Below, one piece after another: positions 52,249-61,796 of a stretch of DNA of 64,000 nt. The translations under genes were made by a program, and so were the position numbers. The stretch spans positions 54,390-118,389 of the forward strand of contig JAGTRW010000011.1 in NCBI GenBank assembly GCA_018262095.1. The letters run 5' to 3'. Within the stretch, counting starts at the first letter, position 1; each line of letters starts with the position of its first letter. The DNA is from Pseudomonadota bacterium (lineage in GTDB: Bacteria; Pseudomonadota; Gammaproteobacteria; Burkholderiales; Rhodocyclaceae). A model generated the notes under the pieces. It worked only from the letters and a program-made list of their open reading frames with translations. It did not search any database and was not told the origin of the DNA.

Positions 52249-52879
52249 GCATCGATTGACCTAGAATCTCGGCGGCTGAGAAACCAAATATCTTTTCCGC
52301 CGCCGGGTTCCAGTTGGTGATCTTGCCGTCGAGCGTCATGCCGATGATCGCATCATCTGACGATTCGACGATCGCCGCCATCATCACCCGCTCTTTCTGC
52401 AAACCCGTTTCCGCAGCCGCCTTGGCCTGTCGCAGCTCGTCCTCGATGCCTTTGCGCTCGGCAATTTCAAGCTGTAGTTTCTGATTGACCCGACGCATCT
52501 GTTCCGGGCTCGGGATTTTCAACGCCTGCGGGATCAAGGGCCAGAGCACGAAGGCGGTAAGCACCGAAATGGTCGCGGTAATCGCCTTGAGCAAGGCGTC
52601 CAGCGCATACATTGGCACCCATAGCACGACGGCGTTCATCAGGTGCGTCGCGCCGCAAGCCATGATGAAGGCGGCGAACATCCACAACAGCCAGCGATAC
52701 GGAAAGTCGGGACGCCGTCGCGCGAAATAGACGATCGCCAGCGGCATCGAGAAATAGGAGAAAAAGATCAGCAGATCGCTGGCGACGAAAGTGAACACCA
52801 GCAGCGGCGACCAACTGATGCAATAGCCGTGCGGGAGATAGCCATTGACGGCGAGAAGATTGCTCAATTGCTCAAACAT
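52064..52879 (-). CDS. Ethylene-receptor-like sensor domain plus PAS, N-terminal part of a split kinase gene
   Basis: Three membrane helices (about 27-52, 63-83 and 88-115) precede a coiled coil and a PAS domain ([20 protein letters not shown]). The helices resemble plant ETR1: Asp35, Tyr42, Pro46, Ile72, Cys75 and His79 correspond to ETR1 Asp25, Tyr32, Pro36, Ile62, Cys65 and His69 with a constant offset of ten. Cys65 and His69 bind copper in ETR1. The PAS domain breaks at an AAAA run (52155-52158, TTTT on the coding strand); after that the residues are noise. The sequence carries one surplus base. This is either a real mutation or a sequencing error. Confidence 0.8.
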   Translation of the reverse strand: MFEQLSNLLAVNGYLPHGYCISWSPLLVFTFVASDLLIFFSYFSMPLAIVYFARRRPDFPYRWLLWMFAAFIMACGATHLMNAVVLWVPMYALDALLKAITATISVLTAFVLWPLIPQALKIPSPEQMRRVNQKLQLEIAERKGIEDELRQAKAAAETGLQKERVMMAAIVESSDDAIIGMTLDGKITNWNPAAEKIFGFSAAEILGQSMLGQIPPEHNDEWQRILATIQRGESVKQLDLVFRRPSGTRRNHQNPRLRRPASPARRARDRP

Positions 52880-53002
52880 GTCTGCATTTCCTCTCAGTAA
52901 AGCAGATCGATTGTGGCAGCAATGCGCTTGCGCATTGACCTATCTGAACGGATTACCGCGTCTTCATATGAGACAAATGACAGCGTTGATCAGCGTGAGG
53001 AA

Positions 53003-53587
53003 TCATTTTCCGGCCAACAAGTACTGCAGATCGCTGACGATGGCGTCTGTCGGCGCGCCGTCCTTGAGGTAGAGTCGGATTTTCCCGGCAGGGTCGATGA
53101 CGTAGGCGCCCGCCGAGTGGTCTATCGTGTAGTTGGCGCCGTCACCGCCGACGCTGCGCGCATAATAAACTTTAAATTCCCGCGCCGCCGCGTCGGTCGC
53201 GGCATCGTCACCATAGAGCCCGATGAATGTCGGGTAGAACCATGGCACGTAGCCAGCCAGCCTTTCCGGCGTATCGCGCTGTGGGTCGAGCGTCACGAAC
53301 AGTACTTGTACCCGCTCAACATCGGTCCCGAGTCGCGCCATCACCTCGGCAAAGCGGGTCAATGCGGTTGGGCAAATGTCGGGGCAGAAGGTGTAGCCGA
53401 AGAAAATCAGCACGACCTTGCCGTGGAAATCGACAAGCGATGCCGGCTGACGGCGATGATCGCGCAGATTGTTGAGCGAACGTCCGAAATCCGCCCCGGT
53501 GAGCTCGACGTTGTTGAAAACCGCTGGGGGCCTCTCGCCGCAGCCGGCCAAACCGAGAAGCAGAAGCAGAACAAAAACGCGCGACAT
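53003..53587 (-). CDS. SCO1/SenC-family copper chaperone
   Basis: A 194-residue lipoprotein with a signal peptide and lipobox (LLGLAGC). The thioredoxin-fold copper site has FFGYTFCPDICPTAL, with two Cys, and a His in TIDHSAGAYVID. Such proteins assemble the CuA site of cytochrome c oxidase or handle thiols. ATG 53587 is placed just before the signal peptide; the frame is open 46 codons earlier. Confidence 0.88.
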   Translation of the reverse strand: MSRVFVLLLLLGLAGCGERPPAVFNNVELTGADFGRSLNNLRDHRRQPASLVDFHGKVVLIFFGYTFCPDICPTALTRFAEVMARLGTDVERVQVLFVTLDPQRDTPERLAGYVPWFYPTFIGLYGDDAATDAAAREFKVYYARSVGGDGANYTIDHSAGAYVIDPAGKIRLYLKDGAPTDAIVSDLQYLLAGK

Positions 53588-53634
53588 GGCTGGCCTCTGC
53601 TTAGAATGGCGCCGCGCGCGGTCATGGCGCGCGT

Positions 53635-54141
53635 TTAGCGGTTCTTCTTGATCGGCGGGACGAACTTGTAATCGATGTCCCAGGGAAAATAGATCCATTT
53701 GTCCTGGTTGAATTCCTTGACGCAAAGATCGACGATTTCGCGTCCCATCGGTTTGGCGTAGAGCGTCGCGAAGTAAGCCTTGGGCAGCAGCTTGCGGATG
53801 ACTCGCGCGGTGTTGCCGGTGTCGACCAGGTCGTCGATCAGCAGATAGCCTTCGCCATCATGGTCGACACCTTTCAGAACTTTTACTTCCGAACGCGTGT
53901 TCTGCGCGCCTTCTTCGGCCGATTCGTCGTAGCTCGACGCGCAGATGGTGTCGAGCAGGCGGATCTCCAGTTCGCGGGCGACCAGTGCCGCCGGGATCAT
54001 GCCGCCGCGCGCGATGGCGATGATTCCCTTGAACGGCCCCTTTTCCATTAGCGCGTGGCAGAGCAGGCGCGTGTCCCGGTGCAATTCCGGCCAGGAGATC
54101 ACGATGTCGTCCCGGTAGGGGCTCTTGAGCGAAGATTCCAT
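53635..54141 (-). CDS. gpt: Xanthine-guanine phosphoribosyltransferase type enzyme
   Basis: A 168-residue purine salvage enzyme. The phosphoribosyl-diphosphate loop is LLIDDLVDTGNTARVI, preceded by IIAIARGGMIPAALVAREL. It converts xanthine or guanine to nucleotides. GAGGAACG before ATG 54141 supports the start. It lies between SCO and the BMP-type binding protein, in line with the nearby purine importer. Confidence 0.85.
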   Translation of the reverse strand: MESSLKSPYRDDIVISWPELHRDTRLLCHALMEKGPFKGIIAIARGGMIPAALVARELEIRLLDTICASSYDESAEEGAQNTRSEVKVLKGVDHDGEGYLLIDDLVDTGNTARVIRKLLPKAYFATLYAKPMGREIVDLCVKEFNQDKWIYFPWDIDYKFVPPIKKNR

Positions 54142-54229
54142 GCCGCGTTCCTCAATAGAATGAATGGCTCGCATTATAGAGGGTGCCATCGATCAGCCCA
54201 AGCCGGATCGATGCTTTTCCTTGAGGCAA

Positions 54230-54255
54230 AAAAAGCGGCCCGTAGGCCGCTTTTT
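54230..54255 (-). terminator. Intrinsic terminator after the BMP-family gene
   Basis: An 11-bp stem AAAAAGCGGCC/GGCCGCTTTTT with a CGTA loop lies 15 bases after the stop of the BMP-family gene. Because it is symmetrical, it may work in both directions. Confidence 0.88.
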
Positions 54256-54269
54256 CGGGAAGCTGCGAT

Positions 54270-55349
54270 TTACTTGGGAACGTTGCCCTGGACGCCTTCG
54301 ACGAAGAAATTCATCTTCAGGAGGTCGGCATCCGAATAGACCTTGCCGGCCGCCAGGAATACCTTGCCCGACTGATCCTTGAGCGGGCCGGTGAAGGGGT
54401 GCAGCTTGTCGGCTTTGAGCGCGTCGCGGCGCTCTTCGGCGACTTTCCTGACGTCGGCCGGAACGGCCGGTCCGAAGTTGTCGATATTGACCGCGCCTTC
54501 CTTGACACCCCACCACAGACTGCCGGATTTCCAGGTGCCGGCGGCAACGTCGTCGGTGACCTTCTTGTAGATTACGCCCCAGTTGAGGATGGATGCGGCG
54601 AGGTGCGCCTTGCCGCCGAACTTGCTCATGTCCGAATCCCAACCGAAAGCGAGCACGCCTTTTTCCTGCGCGGCCTGGACGACCGCCGGCGAATCGGTGT
54701 TCTGCATCAGCACGTCGCAACCCTGCGAGATCAGCGCGAGCGCCGCTTCGCGTTCCTTGCCCGGATCGAACCAGGTGTTGACCCAGATCGCGCGGGTGGT
54801 GATCTTCGGATTGACGCTGCGCGCGCCGAGCGTGAAGGCGTTGATGTTGCGGATCACTTCCGGGATCGGAATCGACGCCACGACCCCGAGCTTGTTGCCC
54901 TTGCTCATCTTGCCGGCAACGACGCCGAGCATGTAGGCGCCTTCATAGGTGCGCACGTCGTAGACGCCGAGGTTGGCTGCCGTCTTGTAGCCGGTGGCGT
55001 GCATGAAAACGGTCTTGGGGAAGGCCTTGGCGACTTTGACCATCTGGTTCATGTAGCCGAAGGACGTGGCGAAGATGACCTTGTTGCCCTTTTGCGCGAG
55101 GTCGCGGAAGACGCGCTCGGCGTCGGCGGTTTCCGGAACGCTCTCGACGAAGGTCGTTTTGACCTTGCCGCCCGACTGTTCCTCAAGCTGCTTGCGACCC
55201 TGGTCGTGCGCATACGACCAGCCGTGATCGCCGGTCGGGCCGATATAGACGAAACCGGCCTTGAGCGGTTCAGCGGCGTGGGCCAGGGTCAGGCTCGAAA
55301 CCGCCAGGACCGCGACCGTGGTGAGTGTTTTGAGGCGGGAAAGCAACAT
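54270..55349 (-). CDS. BMP-family periplasmic binding protein (purine/nucleoside)
   Basis: A 359-residue secreted binding protein (signal peptide ending LTLAHAAE) of the Bmp/PnrA family. It begins KAGFVYIGPTGDHGWSYAHDQGR and contains VFMHATGYKTAANLGVYDVR and LAFGWDSDMSKFGGKAHLAS. It is the natural partner of the ATPase and permeases at 45.7-49.2 kb, though encoded 5 kb away on the opposite strand. The ligand is probably a nucleoside or purine base. Confidence 0.88.
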   Translation of the reverse strand: MLLSRLKTLTTVAVLAVSSLTLAHAAEPLKAGFVYIGPTGDHGWSYAHDQGRKQLEEQSGGKVKTTFVESVPETADAERVFRDLAQKGNKVIFATSFGYMNQMVKVAKAFPKTVFMHATGYKTAANLGVYDVRTYEGAYMLGVVAGKMSKGNKLGVVASIPIPEVIRNINAFTLGARSVNPKITTRAIWVNTWFDPGKEREAALALISQGCDVLMQNTDSPAVVQAAQEKGVLAFGWDSDMSKFGGKAHLAASILNWGVIYKKVTDDVAAGTWKSGSLWWGVKEGAVNIDNFGPAVPADVRKVAEERRDALKADKLHPFTGPLKDQSGKVFLAAGKVYSDADLLKMNFFVEGVQGNVPK

Positions 55350-55401
55350 GCTTGATTCTCCTGGAAAAGGACGATGGGTTGATGGGCGAACTTTATCGGC
55401 G

Positions 55402-56673
55402 TCAGGCGGCGGCCAGCGCCTGATCGAGATCGGCGATGAGGTCGTCGATGTGCTCGATGCCGATCGACAGCCGGATCATGTCTTCGGAGACGCCGGCCTT
55501 GAGCATTTCGGCGGGGCCGAGCTGGCGATGCGTGGTCGTCGCCGGGTGGCAAGCCAGCGACTTGTTGTCGCCGATGTTGACCAGGCGGGTGAACAGCTGC
55601 AGTGCGTCCTGGAAGCGGCCGCCGCCGGCGCTGCCGCCCTTGACGCCGAAGGTCATGATGCCGGAGGCGCGGCCACCCATGTATTTTTGCACCAGCGCGT
55701 GATCGGCGTGGTCGGGCAGTCCGGCGTAATTGACCCAGCTCACCTTGGCGTGGCCTTTGAGGAATTGCGCGACCGCCAGGGTGTTGGCGCAGATGCGCTC
55801 CATGCGTAGCGGCAGCGTCTCGAGACCTTGCAGGATCAGGAAGGCGTTGAACGGTGAAATGGCGGCGCCCATATTGCGCAGCGGAACGACGCGCGCGCGT
55901 CCGATGTAGGCCGCCGCGCCGAGCGCTTCGGTATAGACGACGCCGTGGTACGAAACGTCGGGTTCGTTGAGGCGGCGGAACCTCTCCTTGTGTTCGGCCC
56001 AGGGAAATTTGCCGCTGTCGACGATCATGCCGCCGATCGAGTTGCCGTGACCGCCGATGTACTTGGTCAGCGCATGCACGACGATGTCGGCGCCGTGCTC
56101 GAACGGGCGGCACAGGTAGGGCGACGGCACGGTGTTGTCGACGATCAGCGGAATGCCGTGGCGGTGCGCGATTTGCGCGAGCTGCTCGAAGTCGGTGACG
56201 TTGCCCAGCGGGTTGCCGACCGATTCGCAAAAGATCGCCTTGGTCTTGGCGTCGATCAACGCTTCAAAGGACGAGGGCTGGCGGTGGTCGGCGAAGCGCA
56301 CGCTGATTCCGTATTGCGGCAGGGTATGCGCAAACAGGTTGTAGCTGCCGCCGTAGAGCGTCGCCGCCGAGACGATGTTGTCGCCGGCCTCGGCGATGGT
56401 CATGATCGCATTGGTGACCGCGGCCATTCCTGAGGCCAGCGCCAGACCGGCGACGCCGCCTTCGAGTGCAGCGACGCGCTTTTCAAGAACGTCCTGCGTC
56501 GGGTTCATGATTCGCGTGTAGATATTGCCCGGCACCTTGAGGTCGAAGAGATCGGCGCCGTGCTGCGTACTGTCGAACGAGTACGAGGTGGTCTGGTAAA
56601 TCGGCACGGCAACCGCCTTGGTCGTCGGTTCAGGGCTGTAGCCGGCATGCACGGCGAGCGTTTCGAGCTTCAT
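55402..56673 (-). CDS. metY: O-acetylhomoserine sulfhydrylase / aminocarboxypropyltransferase
   Basis: A 423-residue PLP enzyme of the Cys/Met-metabolism family, forming homocysteine from O-acetylhomoserine and sulfide. Motifs are PIYQTTSYSFDST, NPTQDVLEKRVAALEGG and the PLP lysine in VVHALTKYIGGHGNSIGG. The start is fixed by AGGAGAGACC before ATG 56673; the frame stays open 97 codons upstream, into the repeat. It is a single gene. Confidence 0.92.
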   Translation of the reverse strand: MKLETLAVHAGYSPEPTTKAVAVPIYQTTSYSFDSTQHGADLFDLKVPGNIYTRIMNPTQDVLEKRVAALEGGVAGLALASGMAAVTNAIMTIAEAGDNIVSAATLYGGSYNLFAHTLPQYGISVRFADHRQPSSFEALIDAKTKAIFCESVGNPLGNVTDFEQLAQIAHRHGIPLIVDNTVPSPYLCRPFEHGADIVVHALTKYIGGHGNSIGGMIVDSGKFPWAEHKERFRRLNEPDVSYHGVVYTEALGAAAYIGRARVVPLRNMGAAISPFNAFLILQGLETLPLRMERICANTLAVAQFLKGHAKVSWVNYAGLPDHADHALVQKYMGGRASGIMTFGVKGGSAGGGRFQDALQLFTRLVNIGDNKSLACHPATTTHRQLGPAEMLKAGVSEDMIRLSIGIEHIDDLIADLDQALAAA

Positions 56674-56773
56674 GGTCTCTCCTGGAGCGGTGTTGGACGC
56701 AAAGGATGAATAGTAGCACTTGCGCCAGCGGCCTTTTGCACCGTAACGCATCCCGGAATCGACTTTTTCGAGG

Positions 56774-56800
56774 GCAAGAAAAAGCGCCCGCAGGCGCTTT
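56774..56800 (-). terminator. Intrinsic terminator downstream of lysS
   Basis: An 8-bp stem AAAGCGCC/GGCGCTTT with a 4-base loop is followed on the minus strand by TTTTTCTT. It lies 240 bases past the lysS stop. Confidence 0.75.
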
Positions 56801-56890
56801 GGGATGATGTGGTTCGGGCAGGAGTTACCTGCGCAGCCCGTGACTTTTATCTCCGGTAAGTCAAGGATCGAGCGAGCGCAGGCAAGACAA

Positions 56891-57025
56891 GGCGCCCCGA
56901 AGGAAGTGCCCTTGGGGCGCGCAGACCGCCGCCGCATAGCAGCGCTATGCAAGGCGGTTTGCAACGCAGTATTGCCAAGCGCGGACTATCCTATTCAGGC
57001 GTCCCCCAAGGGGACTTCCTGCGTT
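56891..57025. repeat. Structured palindromic repeat element
   Basis: An outer pair, GGAAGTGCCCTTGGGG on the left against CCCCCAAGGGGACTTCC on the right, encloses a nested hairpin (ACCGCC, GCATAGC, GCTATGC, GGCGGT). The left arm also folds on itself through GCGCCCC/GGGGCGC. The form resembles REP/BIME elements. Confidence 0.6.
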
Positions 57026-57039
57026 CGCCCTTTCAGGGC

Positions 57040-58548
57040 TCACTCCGGTCGCATCTGCGGGAAGAGGATCACGTCGCGGATGTTCGACGAGTCGGTGAGC
57101 AGCATCACCAGGCGGTCGATGCCGATGCCGCAGCCGCCGGCCGGCGGCAGGCCGTATTCGAGCGCGCGGATGTAGTCGGCGTCGTAGTACATCGCTTCCT
57201 CGTCGCCGGCGTCCTTGGCCTTGGCTTGCTCCATGAAGCGCGCGGCCTGGTCTTCGGGGTCGTTGAGCTCGGAGAAGGCGTTGGCGATCTCGCGGCCGAC
57301 GATGAACAGTTCGAAGCGCTCGGTGATGTTCGGATTGCTGTCACTGCTGCGCGCCAGCGGACTGATCTCGGCAGGGTAGTCGATGATGAAGGTCGGGTCC
57401 CAGAGGTCGGCTTCGGTCGTTTCTTCGAACATCATCAGTTGCAGCGTGCCGATCCCCATTCCTGGTTTGACTTCGGCCTTCTTCGCCGTGAGCTGCTCGA
57501 TCAGCCACGCTTCGTCGTTAAGCTGTTCAAGCGAGTAACGCGGGCAGTACTTGCGGATCGCTTCGACCATCGTCAGGCGGTCGAAAGGTTTCGAGAGGTC
57601 GAGCGTGCGGCCCTGGTATTCGAAGACTTCGGTGCCCAGCGCGTCGCGCGCGGCGTGGCGCAGCAAGCCCTCGGTGAAGTCCATCAGCTTGCGGTAGTCG
57701 CTATAGGCCTCGTAGAACTCCATCATGGTGAATTCGGGGTTGTGGCGCGGGCTCATTCCCTCGTTGCGGAAGTTGCGGTTCATTTCGAAGACCTTCTCGA
57801 AACCGCCGACGACCAGCTTCTTGAGGTAGAGCTCGGGCGCGATGCGCAGGAAGAGTTCCATGTCGAGCGCGTTGTGGTGCGTCACGAACGGGCGCGCCGA
57901 GGCGCCGCCGGGAATCGGGTGCATCATCGGCGTTTCGACTTCGAGGAAGCCGTGGTCGGTCATATAGTTGCGGATCGACTGGACGATCTTGCTGCGCGCG
58001 ACGAAGGTGAAGCGCGACTGATCGTTCATGATCAGGTCGAGGTAGCGCATGCGGTACTTCTGTTCCTGGTCGGTCAGACCGTGGAACTTCTCGGGCAGCG
58101 GGCGCAACGATTTTGAGAGCAGGCGGATTTCCGTACACTGGACCGAAAGTTCGCCGGTCTTGGTGCGAAACAGCGGGCCGACGGCGCCGATGATGTCGCC
58201 GGTGTCCCAGCGCTTGAACGATGCGTAGGTCTCTTCGCCGACCTTGTCGCGCGCGACGTAGAGCTGGATGCGGCCGGAGACGTCGGAAATGGTGACGAAC
58301 GACGCCTTGCCCATGACGCGCTTGAGCATGATGCGGCCAGCGACCTTGACCTCGACCGGCGTCGCCTCAAGCTCTTCGCCCGACTTCGATTCGTAGACTT
58401 CGGCGATCTTGCCGGCGGTGTTTTCGCGCGAAAAGTCGTTGGGATAGGCTTTGCCCGTGGCGCGCCATTCGGCGAGCTTGATGCGGCGCTCGGCGATGAT
58501 GTGGTTTTCGTCCTGCTGGGTCGGGGTTGCGCTGCTGGGTTCGGACAT
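57040..58548 (-). CDS. lysS: Lysyl-tRNA synthetase (class II)
   Basis: A 502-residue class II synthetase. The OB anticodon domain ([20 protein letters not shown]) is followed by motif 1 near [11 protein letters not shown], motif 2 [23 protein letters not shown] and motif 3 [17 protein letters not shown]. It lies 46 bases after prfB and shares its operon, as in E. coli. Confidence 0.96.
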   Translation of the reverse strand: MSEPSSATPTQQDENHIIAERRIKLAEWRATGKAYPNDFSRENTAGKIAEVYESKSGEELEATPVEVKVAGRIMLKRVMGKASFVTISDVSGRIQLYVARDKVGEETYASFKRWDTGDIIGAVGPLFRTKTGELSVQCTEIRLLSKSLRPLPEKFHGLTDQEQKYRMRYLDLIMNDQSRFTFVARSKIVQSIRNYMTDHGFLEVETPMMHPIPGGASARPFVTHHNALDMELFLRIAPELYLKKLVVGGFEKVFEMNRNFRNEGMSPRHNPEFTMMEFYEAYSDYRKLMDFTEGLLRHAARDALGTEVFEYQGRTLDLSKPFDRLTMVEAIRKYCPRYSLEQLNDEAWLIEQLTAKKAEVKPGMGIGTLQLMMFEETTEADLWDPTFIIDYPAEISPLARSSDSNPNITERFELFIVGREIANAFSELNDPEDQAARFMEQAKAKDAGDEEAMYYDADYIRALEYGLPPAGGCGIGIDRLVMLLTDSSNIRDVILFPQMRPE

Positions 58549-58594
58549 GGTCGTCTCGCAATCGATGTTTTTAAAGGGGGGCTGGGGCGGTCGT

Positions 58595-59699
58595 TCAGAC
58601 GCCCTGTTTGAGGGAGGCTTCGATGAACTGGTCGAGGTCGCCGTCGAGCACGCTCTGCGTATGGCCGACTTCGACGTTGGTGCGCAGATCCTTGATGCGC
58701 GACTGGTCGAGCACGTAGGAGCGGATCTGGTGGCCCCAGCCGATGTCGGTCTTCGAGTCCTCGAGTTTCTGTTGCTCGGCCTGGCGTTTGCGGATCTCGG
58801 CTTCGTACATGCGCGATTTGAGCATGGCCATCGCCTCGGCGCGGTTGCGGTGCTGCGAGCGGTCGTTCTGGCACTGCACGACGATGCCGCTGGGAACGTG
58901 CGTGATGCGCACCGCCGAGTCGGTCTTGTTGATGTGCTGGCCGCCGGCGCCCGAAGCGCGGTAGGTGTCGATGCGCAGGTCGGCGGGGTTGATGTCGATC
59001 TCGAACGAATCGTCGATTTCGGGGTAGACGAAGATCGAGCAGAAGCTGGTGTGGCGGCGCGCGTTCGAGTCGAACGGCGATTTTCTCACCAGCCGATGGA
59101 TTCCGGTTTCCGAGCGCAGCATGCCGAAGCAGTAGTCGCCCGAGAGCTTGATCGTCGCCGTCTTGATTCCGGCGACGTCGCCTTCGGACTCTTCCATGAC
59201 GTCTACCGTGTAACCCTTGCGCTCGCCGTACTTGACGTACATGCGCAGCAGCATCGACGCCCAGTCCTGCGCTTCGGTGCCGCCGGCGCCGGCCTGGATG
59301 TCGATGAAGCAGTTGAGCGGGTCGGCCGGGTTGTTGAACATGCGGCGGAATTCGAGGTTGGCAATCTGCTTCTCGATGCCGTCGACGTCGGTCGAAATCG
59401 CAATGAGCGTATCGTCGTCGTTTTCCTCGCGCGCCATGGCGAACAGCTCGTCGGCGTCTTTCAATGCTTCAGCGACGTGATCGAGCGTCAGCACGACGTT
59501 TTCGAGCGACTTCTTTTCCTTCGAGAGTTCCTGCGCGCGGTCGGCGTTGTCCCAGATCTTCGGGTCTTCGAGCTCGCGCGAGACGGCCTCTAGCTGATCA
59601 TGTTTCTGATCGTAGTCAAAGATACCTCCGCAACTCGGTGGCGCGCTGGGCGATATCCACGAGTCGGTTGGCGATGATATTGAGCTGTTCGGCTTCCAT
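58595..59699 (-). CDS. prfB: Peptide chain release factor 2 (programmed +1 frameshift)
   Basis: RF2 terminates at UGA and UAA. The gene starts at ATG 59699 ([20 protein letters not shown]) and reads 27 codons to an in-frame TGA at 59616-59618. A +1 shift then joins it to the main frame, giving 367 residues, close to E. coli RF2 (365). The main frame shows the stop-recognition tripeptide SPF in RKSPFDSN and the peptidyl-hydrolysis motif [15 protein letters not shown]. The downstream frame alone (from an internal ATG at 59494) lacks domain 1. lysS follows. Confidence 0.95.
59615..59630 (-). promoter_or_regulatory. RF2 autoregulatory +1 frameshift site
   Basis: CGGAGGTATCTTTGAC contains a Shine-Dalgarno-like GGAGG three bases before the slippery CTT-T followed by TGA-C. 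This is the classic arrangement that senses RF2 shortage. Confidence 0.95.
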
Positions 59700-59823
59700 G
59701 GTGTTCCAAGCGATAGACGATAAACGAGGGATTATAAACGTTGAACGCCTGGTATTTAAGGATGACGCCGCTTTTCCTCCCGCTTTTTTGTCGCCCGGCC
59801 GCGTTTCACGGCGGCCTTTGATG

Positions 59824-61449
59824 TCACAGCGTAAATTTTGCGGCCGCCTGGCTCAATTCACGCGCCAGTTCGTCAAGCTGCCTGACCTGGGCATTGGCCG
59901 CCTGTACCGAACTGTCGGCTTCGTCGACCATCTGCGCAATGCGCTCGACGTTGCCGGCGATGCTGTTGCTGACCTCGCTTTGCTCGCGCGCGGCATTGGC
60001 GACATCGCGCGTCTTGTCGAGCGTGGCTTTCGCGCTTTCGTTGATCTCGCGCAGCGCCTGCGCAGCTTTCTCGACCAGTTCGACGCCCAGTACGACCTGG
60101 TCGCGGATGCCGTCCATGCGCGCCGCAGCGGCGTCGGTATCGCCCTGGACGGCGTTGATCGTTCGCGTGATGTCCTGCGTCGCGCCGCTCGTTCGTTCGG
60201 CGAGCTTGCGCACTTCGTCGGCAACGACAGCGAAACCGCGCCCCTGTTCGCCGGCACGTGCGGCTTCAATCGCCGCGTTGAGCGCGAGCAGATTGGTCTG
60301 GTCGGCGATTTCCTTGATCACGGCGCTCATGCCGCCAATTTCGCGGGCGCGGTCGACCAGGCCGCGGATCAAGTCTGCGGCGCCGCTGATGTCGCCCGAG
60401 ATGCGGCGAATTTCAGAGGCTGCGTCTTTGGCCTGCTGTTCGCCGCGGGTCGCGAGTTCGGCGGCCTGCTGCGAGTTGCTCTCGGTTTCCCGCGCATTCT
60501 CCGAAATGTGGCTGATGCTGACCGTCATCTGTTCGACTGCGGCGGCGGTCGACGACGTTGCGTCGGAGGTCATCTGGCTGCCGCGACTGATCTGCTCGGT
60601 TTTTTCGCTCAGTTGCTGCGACGCGCCGGCCAGCGTGGTCGACGCCTTGTTGAAGCGCTCGACCATGGCGTGCAGGCCGTCCTGCATGATGCGCATCGAA
60701 CCGAGCAGACTGTCGGCTCGGCCCTTGGTATCGATTCTTCGCGACAGGTTGCCGTTGGCGATTCCCTGCGCAATCTCGGCCGCGTAGGCGGGCTCGCCGC
60801 CGAGTTGGCCGAGGATGCTGCGCATGGTGCGCAAAGCGAGCAAAGCGACGATGGCAATCAGCGCGCCACCGATCAGCAGCATCTTGACGGCGTCGGTCCA
60901 GAACGCGCGATCGATGTCGTCGACAAAAAATCCGATGGCCACCAGCCATCCCCAGGGCTGGAAGATCGCCGCGCCGTTGAGCTTTTTGTACAGCGTCTTG
61001 TCTTCGCTGCCCGGCCGGACGGCAGTCAAGGTGACGAAGCCCTTGCCGTTCTTGTTCCTGCTGATCTCTTCCTTGTAGACGTCCATGACCTGGCGGCCAT
61101 CGATGGTCTTGCCGCCCGGATCGATTTTGCCGACACGTGACGGCGTGCCGTGAATCAGCAGCATATTGTCGGCGACGTTGCGCACGATGAAGTAGTTGTC
61201 CTGGGTTCGCTGCGCCGAGATGGCTTCCTTGGCTCGCGCCTGGGCTTCTTCATGCGTCAGCTTGCCCGACGTTTCGAGGTCGTAGAAGTACTTCATCTGG
61301 GCGCTGGCGACGTCAAGTAGCTGGACAATCTGCGACTGGCGTTCCTGGTACATGCTTTGCCGCAGTTGCAACAGGCCGCTCATGGCCATCACCACCATGC
61401 CGACCAGCGCAGCGGCGACGATCATCAATATCCTGGTTCTGAATTTCAT
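59824..61449 (-). CDS. Methyl-accepting chemotaxis protein with sCache domain (second)
   Basis: A 541-residue chemoreceptor. The first helix (about 7-25) is followed by a periplasmic single-cache domain ([36 protein letters not shown]). A second helix (about 185-205), HAMP, and a signalling domain with [20 protein letters not shown] complete it. TGGAG before ATG 61449 supports the start. It is a paralogue of the receptor at 28.2 kb with a diverged cache domain. No CheR-binding pentapeptide is present at the C-terminus. Confidence 0.9.
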   Translation of the reverse strand: MKFRTRILMIVAAALVGMVVMAMSGLLQLRQSMYQERQSQIVQLLDVASAQMKYFYDLETSGKLTHEEAQARAKEAISAQRTQDNYFIVRNVADNMLLIHGTPSRVGKIDPGGKTIDGRQVMDVYKEEISRNKNGKGFVTLTAVRPGSEDKTLYKKLNGAAIFQPWGWLVAIGFFVDDIDRAFWTDAVKMLLIGGALIAIVALLALRTMRSILGQLGGEPAYAAEIAQGIANGNLSRRIDTKGRADSLLGSMRIMQDGLHAMVERFNKASTTLAGASQQLSEKTEQISRGSQMTSDATSSTAAAVEQMTVSISHISENARETESNSQQAAELATRGEQQAKDAASEIRRISGDISGAADLIRGLVDRAREIGGMSAVIKEIADQTNLLALNAAIEAARAGEQGRGFAVVADEVRKLAERTSGATQDITRTINAVQGDTDAAAARMDGIRDQVVLGVELVEKAAQALREINESAKATLDKTRDVANAAREQSEVSNSIAGNVERIAQMVDEADSSVQAANAQVRQLDELARELSQAAAKFTL

Positions 61450-61574
61450 GGCGCTCCATTCGAATAACACAGGTTATGCAAGCAATCCATCGTCAGTATG
61501 GTGTCGCCTATCTTGGCTGATTTCCTGCCGCAATGCTAAGATTTGTTTCACGTCAAATCGGATTGGTCCACTAC

Positions 61575-61796
61575 ATGGCTCGCAAGAAAGCCGTCTGGCT
61601 CCCGCAAATCGGGGCTGTCGCCACCTACATCGGTCGGGCCAGCCGACTGGCGCGCGGCGGCTACAACGTTCGCGTCGTCGCCGAAACCTGTGCCGACCGA
61701 ATGGTCGTCGAAGCGCTCGGGCGCAGCGGTTCGCCGGTCAGGTTTACAGTCAAGCGCGAGAATCTGGCACCGCTGCAGCCCGGGCTGTTCGACTAA
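61575..61796 (+). CDS. Small hypothetical protein
   Basis: A 73-residue basic protein (ARKKAVWLPQIGAVATYIGR). I do not recognise a family. The ribosome site is poor; the frame opens 14 codons earlier. Its stop overlaps the stop of the convergent GIY-YIG gene by four bases. Confidence 0.5.
   Translation: MARKKAVWLPQIGAVATYIGRASRLARGGYNVRVVAETCADRMVVEALGRSGSPVRFTVKRENLAPLQPGLFD

Larger units (their letters stand above)
56674..57039. other. Intergenic region metY / lysS with terminator and structured repeat
   Basis: A 366-base space holding the metY leader, a minus-strand terminator at 56774-56800 and a complex palindromic element at 56891-57025. No coding gene is supported. Confidence 0.6.

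Noticed and set aside
56673..56964. A 97-codon extension of metY
   Set aside because: It translates through the terminator and repeat element; AGGAG before ATG 56673 fixes the start.
58595..59494. RF2 as a 299-residue protein from the internal ATG
   Set aside because: It would lack domain 1. The upstream 27 codons plus the frameshift signal restore the normal length.
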